Shown piece after piece: positions 25,230 through 32,377 of a stretch of 64,000 nucleotides of DNA (the stretch's first letter is position 1; each line of letters begins with the position of its first letter). Position numbers and translations under genes: made by a program. Source of the stretch: AC-32 sp963746155. GTDB taxonomy: Bacteria > Actinomycetota > Thermoleophilia > Gaiellales > Gaiellaceae. The DNA lies in assembly GCA_963746155.1 (NCBI GenBank), contig CAVVAB010000009.1, forward strand, positions 62,001 to 126,000, read 5' to 3'. Below the pieces are notes generated by a model, which worked only from the letters and a program-made list of their open reading frames with translations, was not told where the DNA came from and did not search any database.

Positions 25230-25301
25230 CCCATACCTCCTTCGGTAGAGGTCGGTTGCGGAGGGTAGCGACGCCCCTCTACAAGGGTCTCATACGGTTC
25301 G

Positions 25302-26198
25302 TCACAAGGCCAGCAGCAGCTGCTCGGGCTCCGGCTCGGGCACGATCGGCAGCTTCCTGCGGTCGCGCACGCCATGCCTGCGGGCGAGCGCGGAGACCTG
25401 CGCGCGGACTGGCTTCGCCTGCTCGGAGGCGAGGTAGGCGCGCCGGGCGTAGAGGCGCTCGTAGCGGTCGAGCTGGTCCGGAAAGTCGCGCGCGAGCGCC
25501 TCGAGAAAGTGCTCCCGCGTCCCGGGCCGTAGGTGAAGCAGGTTCGACCAGATGCCGCAGGCGCCCGCCTCCCGGGCGGCGCGAACGACCTCCTCGAGCA
25601 ACCCCGGCCGGTCGGAGAGCCCGGGGAGGATCGGCGCCATGCCCACGCTCGCCTCGATGCCCGCGTCGACGAGCGTCTTCAGCGCGCGCAGTCGCTGGCG
25701 CGGGTGGGCGGTGCCGGGCTCGGTACGGCGCCAGACTTCGTCGTCGAGGGTCGGGATCGAGAACGTGACGGAGACGCTCGCGTGCCGGGCCGCATCGCCG
25801 AGCACGTCGACGTCGCGGACGACCAGCGGTCCGCGCGTGATCACGCCGAACGGGTTGGACGCGGCCCCGAGCGCCTCGATGCAGCCGCGGGTCAGGCGGT
25901 AGCGGCCCTCGGCCGGCTGGTACGGGTCGGTCGCAGCGCCGATCGAGACCGGCTCGCGTGCCCAGCTCGCCTTCGCCAGCTCGCGGCGCAGGACCTCGAC
26001 GATGTTCGTCTTGACCCGGATCGAGCTCCCGTAGCGGTCGTCGAACGGCCGGTCGGCGCGCAGCTCGTAGGCCCGCACGTAGCAGAAGGTGCAGCGGTGG
26101 ACGCAGCCCATGTACGGGTTGAGCGACCAGTCGAACGGCATCCCCTTGACGCGGTTGAGCGCCACCTTGCAGGGCTCCTCCCGGTACTCGGCTCCCAC
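25302..26198 (-). CDS. Radical SAM protein, Rv2578c/SplB-like
   Basis: 298 residues. The cluster motif is NPYMGCVHRCTFCYVRAYE (CxxxCxxC). GSSIRVKTNIVEVLRRELAK, VSIGAATDPYQPAEGRY, LTRGCIEAL and SVTFSIPTLDD match the family that includes spore photoproduct lyase relatives and mycobacterial Rv2578c. GTG at 26198 was chosen because conserved sequence starts there (VGAEYREEPCKVALNRVKG) and a -10 lies 7 nt upstream. A LexA-like box overlaps the promoter, which agrees with a DNA-damage role. Function in repair is inferred, not shown. Confidence 0.87.
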   Translation of the reverse strand: MGAEYREEPCKVALNRVKGMPFDWSLNPYMGCVHRCTFCYVRAYELRADRPFDDRYGSSIRVKTNIVEVLRRELAKASWAREPVSIGAATDPYQPAEGRYRLTRGCIEALGAASNPFGVITRGPLVVRDVDVLGDAARHASVSVTFSIPTLDDEVWRRTEPGTAHPRQRLRALKTLVDAGIEASVGMAPILPGLSDRPGLLEEVVRAAREAGACGIWSNLLHLRPGTREHFLEALARDFPDQLDRYERLYARRAYLASEQAKPVRAQVSALARRHGVRDRRKLPIVPEPEPEQLLLAL

Positions 26199-26205
26199 CT
26201 GGAGG

Positions 26206-26211
26206 AGTATA
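26206..26211 (-). promoter_or_regulatory. -10 box TATACT for the radical SAM gene
   Basis: On the minus strand TATACT is followed by 7 nt and then the GTG at 26198, with no Shine-Dalgarno. It overlaps the LexA-like site by one base. Confidence 0.5.
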
Positions 26212-26224
26212 GAACATACGTTCG
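26211..26224. promoter_or_regulatory. LexA/DinR-like SOS box
   Basis: Minus-strand reading CGAACGTATGTTCT fits the Gram-positive SOS operator CGAACRNRYGTTYC at all but the last base. It lies between the divergent radical SAM and cupin genes and abuts the radical SAM -10 box, the position expected of a repressor site. Confidence 0.6.
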
Positions 26225-26240
26225 TGTCAGGCTCCGCTTC

Positions 26241-26246
26241 TATGAT
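26241..26246 (+). promoter_or_regulatory. Candidate -10 box TATGAT for the cupin gene
   Basis: TATGAT is 6 nt upstream of the GTG at 26253; no Shine-Dalgarno. The SOS box is 16 bp upstream of this hexamer, so LexA could cover its -35 region. Confidence 0.45.
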
Positions 26247-26252
26247 CTCGCC

Positions 26253-26813
26253 GTGGTTCCGGAGGCCCAACTGCAGGACGACGGCGTCGGGCTCGTGCCC
26301 GTGAGCGCCGGCTGGTTCGTGCTGAACGCGCACGACGCCCGCTGGTTCGACAAGCCGGGCCAGGGGCACAGCCTGCCGCTCACCGGCTACAACGAGTACG
26401 AAGCCGAGACGTTCTTCCCGATGCTCGGGATGGCGATTCGCGTCATGGATCCGGGCGAGCCCAGCGGGACATACCACTGGGAGACCGAGCAGGAGGACTT
26501 CCTTGTCCTCGCCGGGGAGGCACTCCTGATCGTCGAGGGGCAGGAGCGGCGGCTGAAGCAGTGGGACTTCGTGCACTGCCCACCCGAGACGCGACACGCC
26601 TTCGTCGGAGCGGGCAAGGGCCCATGCGTGCTGCTCTGCGTGAGCTCGCGCCAGTTTCAGAAGGACGGGCCGTGGGGCTTCTATTGCGCCGATGAGACCG
26701 CCGCCCGGTACAACGCCGGCTCGCCCGAGGACACCCAGGACGGCGAGCTCGCGGACGCGCGCTTCTCGCCGCAGCGGCCGACACGGCACCCGGGCGGCCT
26801 GCTCCCGGACTAG
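26253..26813 (+). CDS. Cupin-domain protein
   Basis: 186 residues with a single cupin barrel: motif 1 as DPGEPSGTYHWETEQEDFLVL and motif 2 as LKQWDFVHCPPETRHAFVGA. The His and Glu pattern suggests a bound metal. FVLNAHDARWFDKPGQGHSL at the N-terminus is typical of actinobacterial cupins of unknown substrate. Divergent from the radical SAM gene across a 54-bp region with an SOS-like box. Confidence 0.85.
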   Translation: MVPEAQLQDDGVGLVPVSAGWFVLNAHDARWFDKPGQGHSLPLTGYNEYEAETFFPMLGMAIRVMDPGEPSGTYHWETEQEDFLVLAGEALLIVEGQERRLKQWDFVHCPPETRHAFVGAGKGPCVLLCVSSRQFQKDGPWGFYCADETAARYNAGSPEDTQDGELADARFSPQRPTRHPGGLLPD

Positions 26814-26823
26814 TCCGCGCGGG

Positions 26824-27759
26824 ATGGACGAGCTCCCCGGCGGCATCCGGCGCGTCACCTTCCCGCTTCCGCTCGGGATCGACCACGTGCACTGCTACCT
26901 GCTGCCGGGCGACGCGGGCTGGACGCTCGTCGACACCGGGCTCGGCCTTCCGGGCGCCGAGGAGCGCTGGCGGCAGGTTCTCGAGGAGCTCGACGGGCCG
27001 GTGGCGCGGATCGTCGTCACTCATTTTCACCCCGACCACGTCGGCGGCGGCGAGATCGTCCAGGGCCTGACCGGCGCGCAGGTGCTCCAGGGTGCACGCG
27101 ACTACGAGATCTGCGAACGCGTCTGGGGCCGCGCGGACTGGTCCGACCGGATGGCGGAGTACCTGCAGGCCAACGGGCTTCCCGCGGAGATCGCCGAGGA
27201 GCTGCGCCAGGAGTCCCGCACGCTCGCGCCGTTCATCCGCTTCGCGCGCGACCCGGAGCGAATCGGCGAGGGCGACGACGTGGACGGCTGGCGCGTGCTC
27301 GAGCTTCCGGGCCACGCCGACGGCCACATCTGCCTCCTGCGCGGAGACGTGCTCGTGGCCGGCGACCACCTGCTCGCCGGGATCACGCCGACGGTCGGCC
27401 TCTACCCGGAGTCCCGGCCGGACCCGCTCGGCGACTTCCTCGCGTCGCTCGAGCGCACGATCGAGCTCGCGCCCCGGTACGCGCTCCCGGGCCACAACGA
27501 GCCCCTCGAGGACCCGGTCTCGCGTGCCCGCGAGATCGTCGAGCACCACCGCGTCCGCCTCGACGAGACGGCCGCCGCGCTCGCGGCCGGCGCGCGGACC
27601 GGCTACGACGTCTCGCTTGCGCTCTTCGCCGCCGACCTCGACGCGAGCGGCCGCCGCTTCGCCCTCGCCGAGTCGCTCGCGCACCTCGAGCGGCTCGTCC
27701 GGGAAGGCCGCGCCCGGCGCGCTGGGGACGACGGCACTGTCTCCTATACTGCGGCGTAG
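26824..27759 (+). CDS. Metallo-beta-lactamase fold hydrolase
   Basis: 311 residues. Zinc motif VTHFHPDHVGGGEIV (HxHxDH), later ligands in LPGHADGHICLLRGDVLVAGDHL (His, Asp) and GHNEPLEDP (His). The C-terminal helical part (ALAAGARTGYDVSLALFAAD) resembles LACTB2-like or glyoxalase II-like MBL proteins with a winged-helix end. Substrate not determinable. Ten bases follow the cupin stop. Confidence 0.9.
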   Translation: MDELPGGIRRVTFPLPLGIDHVHCYLLPGDAGWTLVDTGLGLPGAEERWRQVLEELDGPVARIVVTHFHPDHVGGGEIVQGLTGAQVLQGARDYEICERVWGRADWSDRMAEYLQANGLPAEIAEELRQESRTLAPFIRFARDPERIGEGDDVDGWRVLELPGHADGHICLLRGDVLVAGDHLLAGITPTVGLYPESRPDPLGDFLASLERTIELAPRYALPGHNEPLEDPVSRAREIVEHHRVRLDETAAALAAGARTGYDVSLALFAADLDASGRRFALAESLAHLERLVREGRARRAGDDGTVSYTAA

Positions 27760-27812
27760 ATCCTGTTGGACGACGACAGACCGCCTAGTACCCGAGCCCC
27801 GGAGAGCGGGGC

Positions 27813-29126
27813 GTGACCCTTTTCTTCGAACTTCTCGCCGTCGCGGCGCTCATTCTGCTGAACGGCTACTTCGTCGCGGCCGAGTACGGGCTCGTGACCG
27901 CGCGGGGTACGCGCCTCCGGGAGCTGGAGGAGCAAGGAAACCGGCGAGCCCGCTCGGTGCTGCAGATCACCGCGGACCCGCCGCGCTTCATCGCCGCGAT
28001 GCAGCTCGGCGTCACCGCGACCAGCCTGGCGATCGGCGCCGTGGGCGAGCAGGTGCTCGCGCAGATCTTCGATCCGTTCCTGGCCACGGCGATCGCCTTT
28101 GCCTTCGCATTCCTGATCATCACGTTCCTCCACGTGGTCATCGGCGAGCTCGTGCCGAAGGGCATCGCCCTGCGCTACTCGGAGAGGACTGCGCTTGCCG
28201 TCTCTGCGCCGGTGCGAGGCTTCTTCGTCGTCTTCAAGCCGCTGATCTGGTTTCTCCAGCGCTCGAGCGAGGTGACGCTGCGCGCGCTAGGGGTCGAGCC
28301 TCCGAGCGGCGAGGACCTGGTGCACTCGGAGGCCGAGCTGAAGATGCTCGTCTCCCATTCGACCGAACAGGGCGAGATCGAGCAGCAGGAGCAGGAGATG
28401 CTCTACAAGGTCTTCGACTTCGCCGACAAGGAGGCCTCGGACGTGATGGTGCCGCGGCCCGACGTGGTCGCCCTGTCGGTGGAGCTGCCGCCGGAGGAGG
28501 CTCTCGCGGCGGTGATCGAGTCGCCCTATACGCGCTACCCGGTCTACCGCGGCTCGCTCGACGACATCGTCGGCGTCCTCCACGTGCGCGACCTCTTCTC
28601 CGCGCTCGTCGACCGCGGAATCGCGGGCGTCAATCTCGAGCAGCTGCTGCGCCCGGCGCACATCGTCCCCGAGACGAAGGACCTCGCCGCACTGCTGTCG
28701 GAGTTCCGGCGCACGAACCAGCACATGGCGGTCGTCGTCGACGAGTACGGCGACCTCGAGGGGATCGTCACGCTCGAGGACCTGCTCGAGGAGATCGTCG
28801 GTGAGATCGAGGACGAGTTCGACCTCCCGGACGAGTCGATCGAGCGGCTCGAGGACGGCCGCATGCGGATCGCGGGGACGTTCCCGGTCGACGACTTCAA
28901 CGAGCAGCTCAAGCGGGCGCTGCCGATCGAGGACTACCACACGATGGGCGGGCTGGTCTTCGGCCTTCTGGGTCGTGCCCCTGAGCCCGGCGACGAGGCC
29001 GAGCACGACGGGTGCCGCTTCAAGGTGCTGGAGGTCGAGGGATCGCGGATCCAGCGGCTCGAGGTCGAGCTGCTGCCGCACGAGCCCGAACGGGAGGACA
29101 AGGAGCGTCTCGAAGAGGCGTCGTAG
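27813..29126 (+). CDS. CNNM/HlyC-CorC family membrane protein with CBS pair
   Basis: 437 residues. The DUF21 (CNNM) membrane domain covers about residues 1-195 (FFELLAVAALILLNGYFVAA, FLIITFLHVVIGELVPKGIA). Two CBS domains follow (VMVPRPDVVALSVELPPEEA, HIVPETKDLAALLSEFRRT), then the CorC_HlyC domain (VVVDEYGDLEGIVTLEDLLE, EIVGEIEDEFDLPDE). The family handles divalent cations, mainly Mg2+ or Co2+ efflux. GTG start; -10-like TATACT occurs near 27747 at the end of the upstream gene. Confidence 0.92.
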   Translation: MTLFFELLAVAALILLNGYFVAAEYGLVTARGTRLRELEEQGNRRARSVLQITADPPRFIAAMQLGVTATSLAIGAVGEQVLAQIFDPFLATAIAFAFAFLIITFLHVVIGELVPKGIALRYSERTALAVSAPVRGFFVVFKPLIWFLQRSSEVTLRALGVEPPSGEDLVHSEAELKMLVSHSTEQGEIEQQEQEMLYKVFDFADKEASDVMVPRPDVVALSVELPPEEALAAVIESPYTRYPVYRGSLDDIVGVLHVRDLFSALVDRGIAGVNLEQLLRPAHIVPETKDLAALLSEFRRTNQHMAVVVDEYGDLEGIVTLEDLLEEIVGEIEDEFDLPDESIERLEDGRMRIAGTFPVDDFNEQLKRALPIEDYHTMGGLVFGLLGRAPEPGDEAEHDGCRFKVLEVEGSRIQRLEVELLPHEPEREDKERLEEAS

Positions 29127-29170
29127 GTAGCCTGTCCCGCGACGGGGTTCCCGATTTTGTGAGGAGATCC

Positions 29171-29542
29171 ATGAAGCGCACGCTGTACCTGCTCGTGGCC
29201 GCAGCCGCGGTCACGGCGACCGTGATCGCGGTCGCTCCCTTCGCCGCCGCGCATCCGGCTGCGAAGCAGAAGACGACGACGATCAAGGTCGTCGCCAAGG
29301 AGTACAAGTTCATCCTCTCGAAGAAGAGCGCGCCCGCCGGGAAGGTGATCTTCAAGGTCGTGAACAAGGGCAAGGTCAACCACGACTTCCAGATCGCCGG
29401 CAAGAAGACGATCAGCCTCAAGCCCGGCAAGTCGGCCAAGCCGCTGACGGTGATGCTGAAGAAGGGGAAGAAGTACCCCTTCAAGTGCACGATCGACAGC
29501 CATGCCCTGTTCGGCATGAAGGGCACCTTCAAGGCCACGTAG
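29171..29542 (+). CDS. Secreted cupredoxin-like copper protein
   Basis: 123 residues: signal peptide LYLLVAAAAVTATVIAVAPF AAAHP, then a Lys-rich beta-sandwich. The type 1 copper ligands appear as VNHDFQIAG (His) and FKCTIDSHALFGMKG (Cys-x4-His-x4-Met). Likely a small electron carrier outside the membrane. A clear Shine-Dalgarno (GAGGAG) precedes the ATG. It converges with the mec-like gene, 2 nt between stops. Confidence 0.85.
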   Translation: MKRTLYLLVAAAAVTATVIAVAPFAAAHPAAKQKTTTIKVVAKEYKFILSKKSAPAGKVIFKVVNKGKVNHDFQIAGKKTISLKPGKSAKPLTVMLKKGKKYPFKCTIDSHALFGMKGTFKAT

Positions 29543-29544
29543 CT

Positions 29545-29919
29545 CTAGGTCTGGAGTTCTAGCGAGGCGATCTGGCCGTCGGCGATCCGCCAGGCGGCCA
29601 GCTCGCCCGTTCCGAGCGAGAGGATCACGTAGGGCCGACCCTCCCAGAGGCCGATGTTCTGCACGTCGGTCCGCGACGGCCGTGGCGGCGACGAGAGGTG
29701 CGAGTGGAAGACGGCGAGCTCGTAGCCCTCGTCCTCCAGGAACCAGTTCTCCGGCTCGGTCTCGAGCTCGAAGCGGTACGGGCTCGCGGCCGCGTTGCGC
29801 GCGGGGATGTAGCGCTCGGCCTTGCCGTCACGGAGCACGACGAGCCCGCAGGCCTCGTTCGGCTCCTCGGCCCGCGCGTGCTCGGCGAGCTCGGCCCGGA
29901 TCCCGGCTGGGATCACCAC
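29545..29919 (-). CDS. mec: Mec-like JAMM/MPN metalloprotease
   Basis: 124-residue M67 family zinc peptidase. The JAMM motif is seen as VFHSHLSSPPRPSRTD (HxH...SxxD) with the upstream Glu in EPNEACGLVV. In Mycobacterium tuberculosis, Mec releases cysteine from the CysO-cysteine adduct. Here it follows the CysO-CysM frame with a 7-nt overlap (TGGTGGTGA), so the proteins are made together. It could also cut after the CysO Gly-Gly to separate the fused partners. Confidence 0.9.
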   Translation of the reverse strand: MVIPAGIRAELAEHARAEEPNEACGLVVLRDGKAERYIPARNAAASPYRFELETEPENWFLEDEGYELAVFHSHLSSPPRPSRTDVQNIGLWEGRPYVILSLGTGELAAWRIADGQIASLELQT

Positions 29920-31163
29920 CAGACGGAGCTCTCCATCTCGGCCTCCGGGTCGGCGGCGTCCCAGAACGGGGCGGAGAGGTACTTCCAGCCCGCGTCCGCG
30001 AGGATCGCGACGACCACGCCCTCGTCGAGCTCGTCCGCGAGCCTGCGGGCCGCGTGGACGACGGCGCCCGAGGAGACGCCTGCGAAGACGCCCTCGCGGG
30101 CGAGCAGCTCTCTGAGGCCGGCCACTGCCTCCGCGTTCGAGACGAGCAGCTTCCGGTCGAGCTTCGAGACGTCGAGGATCGGCGGGACGTAGCCGTCCTC
30201 GAGCGAGCGCAGGCCCATGACCGGGTCGCCCGGGAGCGGCTCGGCCGCGGCGACCACGACGTCCGGGAACTGCTCGCGCACGCGGGCTCCCGCCCCCATC
30301 AGGGTCCCGCCGGTTCCGAGCCCGGCCACGAGGATGTCCACGCGGTCGAGCGCCTCGGCGATCTCGGCGCCCGTCCCTTCGTAGTGCGCGCCGGGGTTCG
30401 CCTCGTTCGCGTACTGAAAGAGCATGTGGAAGCGCGGCTCACGCTCGGCCAGCTCGAGCGCGGAGCGGACGGAGCCGTTGGAGCCCTCGGCGCCGGGCGA
30501 CTCGACGATCTCCGCGCCGTAGAGGCGGAGCAGCTGCCGGCGCTCCTCCGTGACGTTCTCCGGCATCACGCAGGTCAGTCGGTAGCCCTTCAGGCGCGCG
30601 ACGAGTGCGAGCGAGATCCCGGTGTTGCCGCTGGTGGGCTCGAGCAGCTCGCGACCAGGCTCGAGCTCGCCGCTGCGCTCGGCGGCCTCGACCATGGCCA
30701 CGGCGATGCGGTCCTTGATCGAGCCGGTCGGGTTCTGGCCCTCGAGCTTCGCGTAGATCCGGACGGACGGCTTCGGGCTCAGGCGCGGCAGCTCGACGAG
30801 CGGCGTGTTGCCGACGAGCCCGAGCAGGCTGGCGGCCGGAACCGCCCGCCTCACGTCCGGTTTGGACCAGGTCCGGGGTCTGACCCCGGACCGGGCGCCG
30901 CCGGCCATGGCCGGAAGCAGGACGATCTGCGATTCCTCGCCGACGGGCGTGTCGAGGCCGTCCTTCGTGCGGACGTCCTCGCCCTCGACATAGACGTTCA
31001 CGAAGGGAGCCAGCTCGTCGCTCTCGAGCAGCTGCCCGCGCAGCGCGGGGAAGCGGCTCATCAGGTCGTGCAGCAGCTCGCGCACGGTCCCGCCGCTGGC
31101 CTCGACCTCGCGCGCGCCGTCGGTCTCACTGCGAAGCGTCGGAGGGATGCGGATCGTGCTCAG
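29913..31163 (-). CDS. cysM: CysO sulfur carrier fused in frame to CysM cysteine synthase
   Basis: One open frame of about 416 residues. Residues 1-89 are a MoaD/ThiS-type carrier (FVNVYVEGEDVRTKDGLD, ending VLLPAMAGG). A 15-residue linker is encoded by a palindrome, and from about residue 105 CysM follows (LVGNTPLVELPRLS, PLP Lys 150 in NPTGSIKDR, PTSGNTGISLA, GLGTGGTLMGAG), ending AEMESSVWW. In M. tuberculosis CysO and CysM are separate and CysO needs a free Gly-Gly end. CTG is the only start near the CysO N-terminus and overlaps the MoeZ-like stop (CTGA). A GTG at 30854 could start CysM separately, but no Shine-Dalgarno precedes it. Confidence 0.85.
   Translation of the reverse strand: MSTIRIPPTLRSETDGAREVEASGGTVRELLHDLMSRFPALRGQLLESDELAPFVNVYVEGEDVRTKDGLDTPVGEESQIVLLPAMAGGARSGVRPRTWSKPDVRRAVPAASLLGLVGNTPLVELPRLSPKPSVRIYAKLEGQNPTGSIKDRIAVAMVEAAERSGELEPGRELLEPTSGNTGISLALVARLKGYRLTCVMPENVTEERRQLLRLYGAEIVESPGAEGSNGSVRSALELAEREPRFHMLFQYANEANPGAHYEGTGAEIAEALDRVDILVAGLGTGGTLMGAGARVREQFPDVVVAAAEPLPGDPVMGLRSLEDGYVPPILDVSKLDRKLLVSNAEAVAGLRELLAREGVFAGVSSGAVVHAARRLADELDEGVVVAILADAGWKYLSAPFWDAADPEAEMESSVWW
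30870..30892. repeat. Perfect 23-bp palindrome at the CysO-CysM junction
   Basis: Arms GGTCCGGGGTC and GACCCCGGACC pair perfectly around one central base. It begins 9 nt after the CysO Gly-Gly codons (minus strand) and ends 15 nt before the candidate CysM GTG. It resembles the other in-frame palindromes of this window. Confidence 0.75.
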
Positions 31164-32323
31164 TGCCCGACCCCCGCGCAGAACTCGACGTAGTCGATGT
31201 AGTCGGTGATCGACGGGCTCTCGCCGCACACGGGACAGGCCGGGTCGCGGCGGAGCTTCATCTCCTGGAACTCGCCGGAGAGTGCGTCGTAGAGCAGCAG
31301 TCGGCCGACGAGTGGGTCGCCGATCCCGAGCACGAGCTTCAGGGCCTCGGCCGCCTGGATCGAGCCGATCACGCCAGGGAGCACGCCGAGCACTCCGCCC
31401 TCGGCGCAGCTCGGCGCCAGCTCGGGCGGCGGCGGCTGCGGGAAGAGGCAGCGATAGCAGGGGCCAGAGCCCGGCTTGAAGACCGTCACCTGGCCCTCGA
31501 AGCGGAAGATCGAGCCGTGCACGACGGGGATGTCGTGCCAGACCGAGGCGTCGTTGACGAGATAGCGCGTCGGAAAGTTGTCGGCGCCGTCGACGATCAC
31601 GTCCCAGCCCGGCTCGAGGATCCGCTCGATGTTCTCCGAGGTCAGCCGCTCGCGGAACGCGACCACCTCGACGTCGGGGTTGAGCCCTTCGATGCGGCGG
31701 CGCGCCGAGTCGGTCTTCGGCTCGCCGAGCGAGTCGGTCGAGTGCGCGATCTGGCGCTGCAGGTTCGTCTCGTCCACGACGTCCGCGTCGACGATCCCGA
31801 GGCGCCCCACACCGGCGGCCGCGAGGTAGAGCGAGGCGGGCGAGCCGAGGCCGCCCGCGCCGATCAGGAGGATCCGCGAGTCGAGCAGCCTGAGCTGTCC
31901 CTCCTCGCCGACCTCCGGGATCAGGAGGTGGCGGCTGTAGCGCGTCTGCCGCTCGGGGCCGAGCGTGCGCGGCATGTCCGTGGGAAGGCCGTTGCGCTGC
32001 CAGTCGACGTAGCCGCCCGCGAGCGAGACCGGGCGCGCGTAGCCGAGCTCGCTCAGTGTCTTCGCCGCGAAGGCCGAGCGGTTGCCGGCCGCGCAGTAGA
32101 GGACAACGGGCTGCGAGCGGTCGGGCGCCGCGTTCTCGATCCGCGACTCCAGGTTCCCGCGCGGGATGTGCACCGCCCCGGGAATCCGGCCCTGCGACCA
32201 CTCGTCGGGCTCGCGGATGTCGACGAGCAGCGCGCCTTCCGCGAGCAGCTCCTGGGCGCCTGCGGCGTCGACCTCCTCGATCTCGGCGCGCACGGACTTG
32301 AGCAATTCGCGGTAGGACGACAT
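31160..32323 (-). CDS. MoeZ-like E1 adenylyl/sulfurtransferase, rhodanese first
   Basis: 387 residues. The rhodanese domain is N-terminal (LLVDIREPDEWSQGRIPGA, active loop VLYCAAGNRSAFAA), followed by a ThiF/MoeB domain (ILLIGAGGLGSPASLYLAAA, VDGADNFPTRYLVND, zinc Cys pairs CYRC and CPVC). MoeZ proteins usually have the reverse order. The role is to adenylate the CysO C-terminus and place sulfur on it as thiocarboxylate, the donor for CysM. It heads the operon and overlaps the CysO frame by 4 nt. Confidence 0.92.
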   Translation of the reverse strand: MSSYRELLKSVRAEIEEVDAAGAQELLAEGALLVDIREPDEWSQGRIPGAVHIPRGNLESRIENAAPDRSQPVVLYCAAGNRSAFAAKTLSELGYARPVSLAGGYVDWQRNGLPTDMPRTLGPERQTRYSRHLLIPEVGEEGQLRLLDSRILLIGAGGLGSPASLYLAAAGVGRLGIVDADVVDETNLQRQIAHSTDSLGEPKTDSARRRIEGLNPDVEVVAFRERLTSENIERILEPGWDVIVDGADNFPTRYLVNDASVWHDIPVVHGSIFRFEGQVTVFKPGSGPCYRCLFPQPPPPELAPSCAEGGVLGVLPGVIGSIQAAEALKLVLGIGDPLVGRLLLYDALSGEFQEMKLRRDPACPVCGESPSITDYIDYVEFCAGVGH

Positions 32324-32333
32324 CGCTTTCGAT

Positions 32334-32339
32334 TGTATA
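32334..32339 (-). promoter_or_regulatory. -10 box TATACA of the cysteine operon
   Basis: Minus-strand TATACA lies 10 nt before the ATG at 32323, in the short divergent region with the TPR gene. No Shine-Dalgarno. Confidence 0.45.
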
Positions 32340-32363
32340 GCGGCCGCGCAAGCTCGCCGCGGC

Positions 32364-32369
32364 TATCTT
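32364..32369 (+). promoter_or_regulatory. Candidate -10 box TATCTT
   Basis: TATCTT is 8 nt before the GTG at 32378 of the TPR membrane protein. Confidence 0.35.
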
Positions 32370-32377
32370 CGGGGGCC

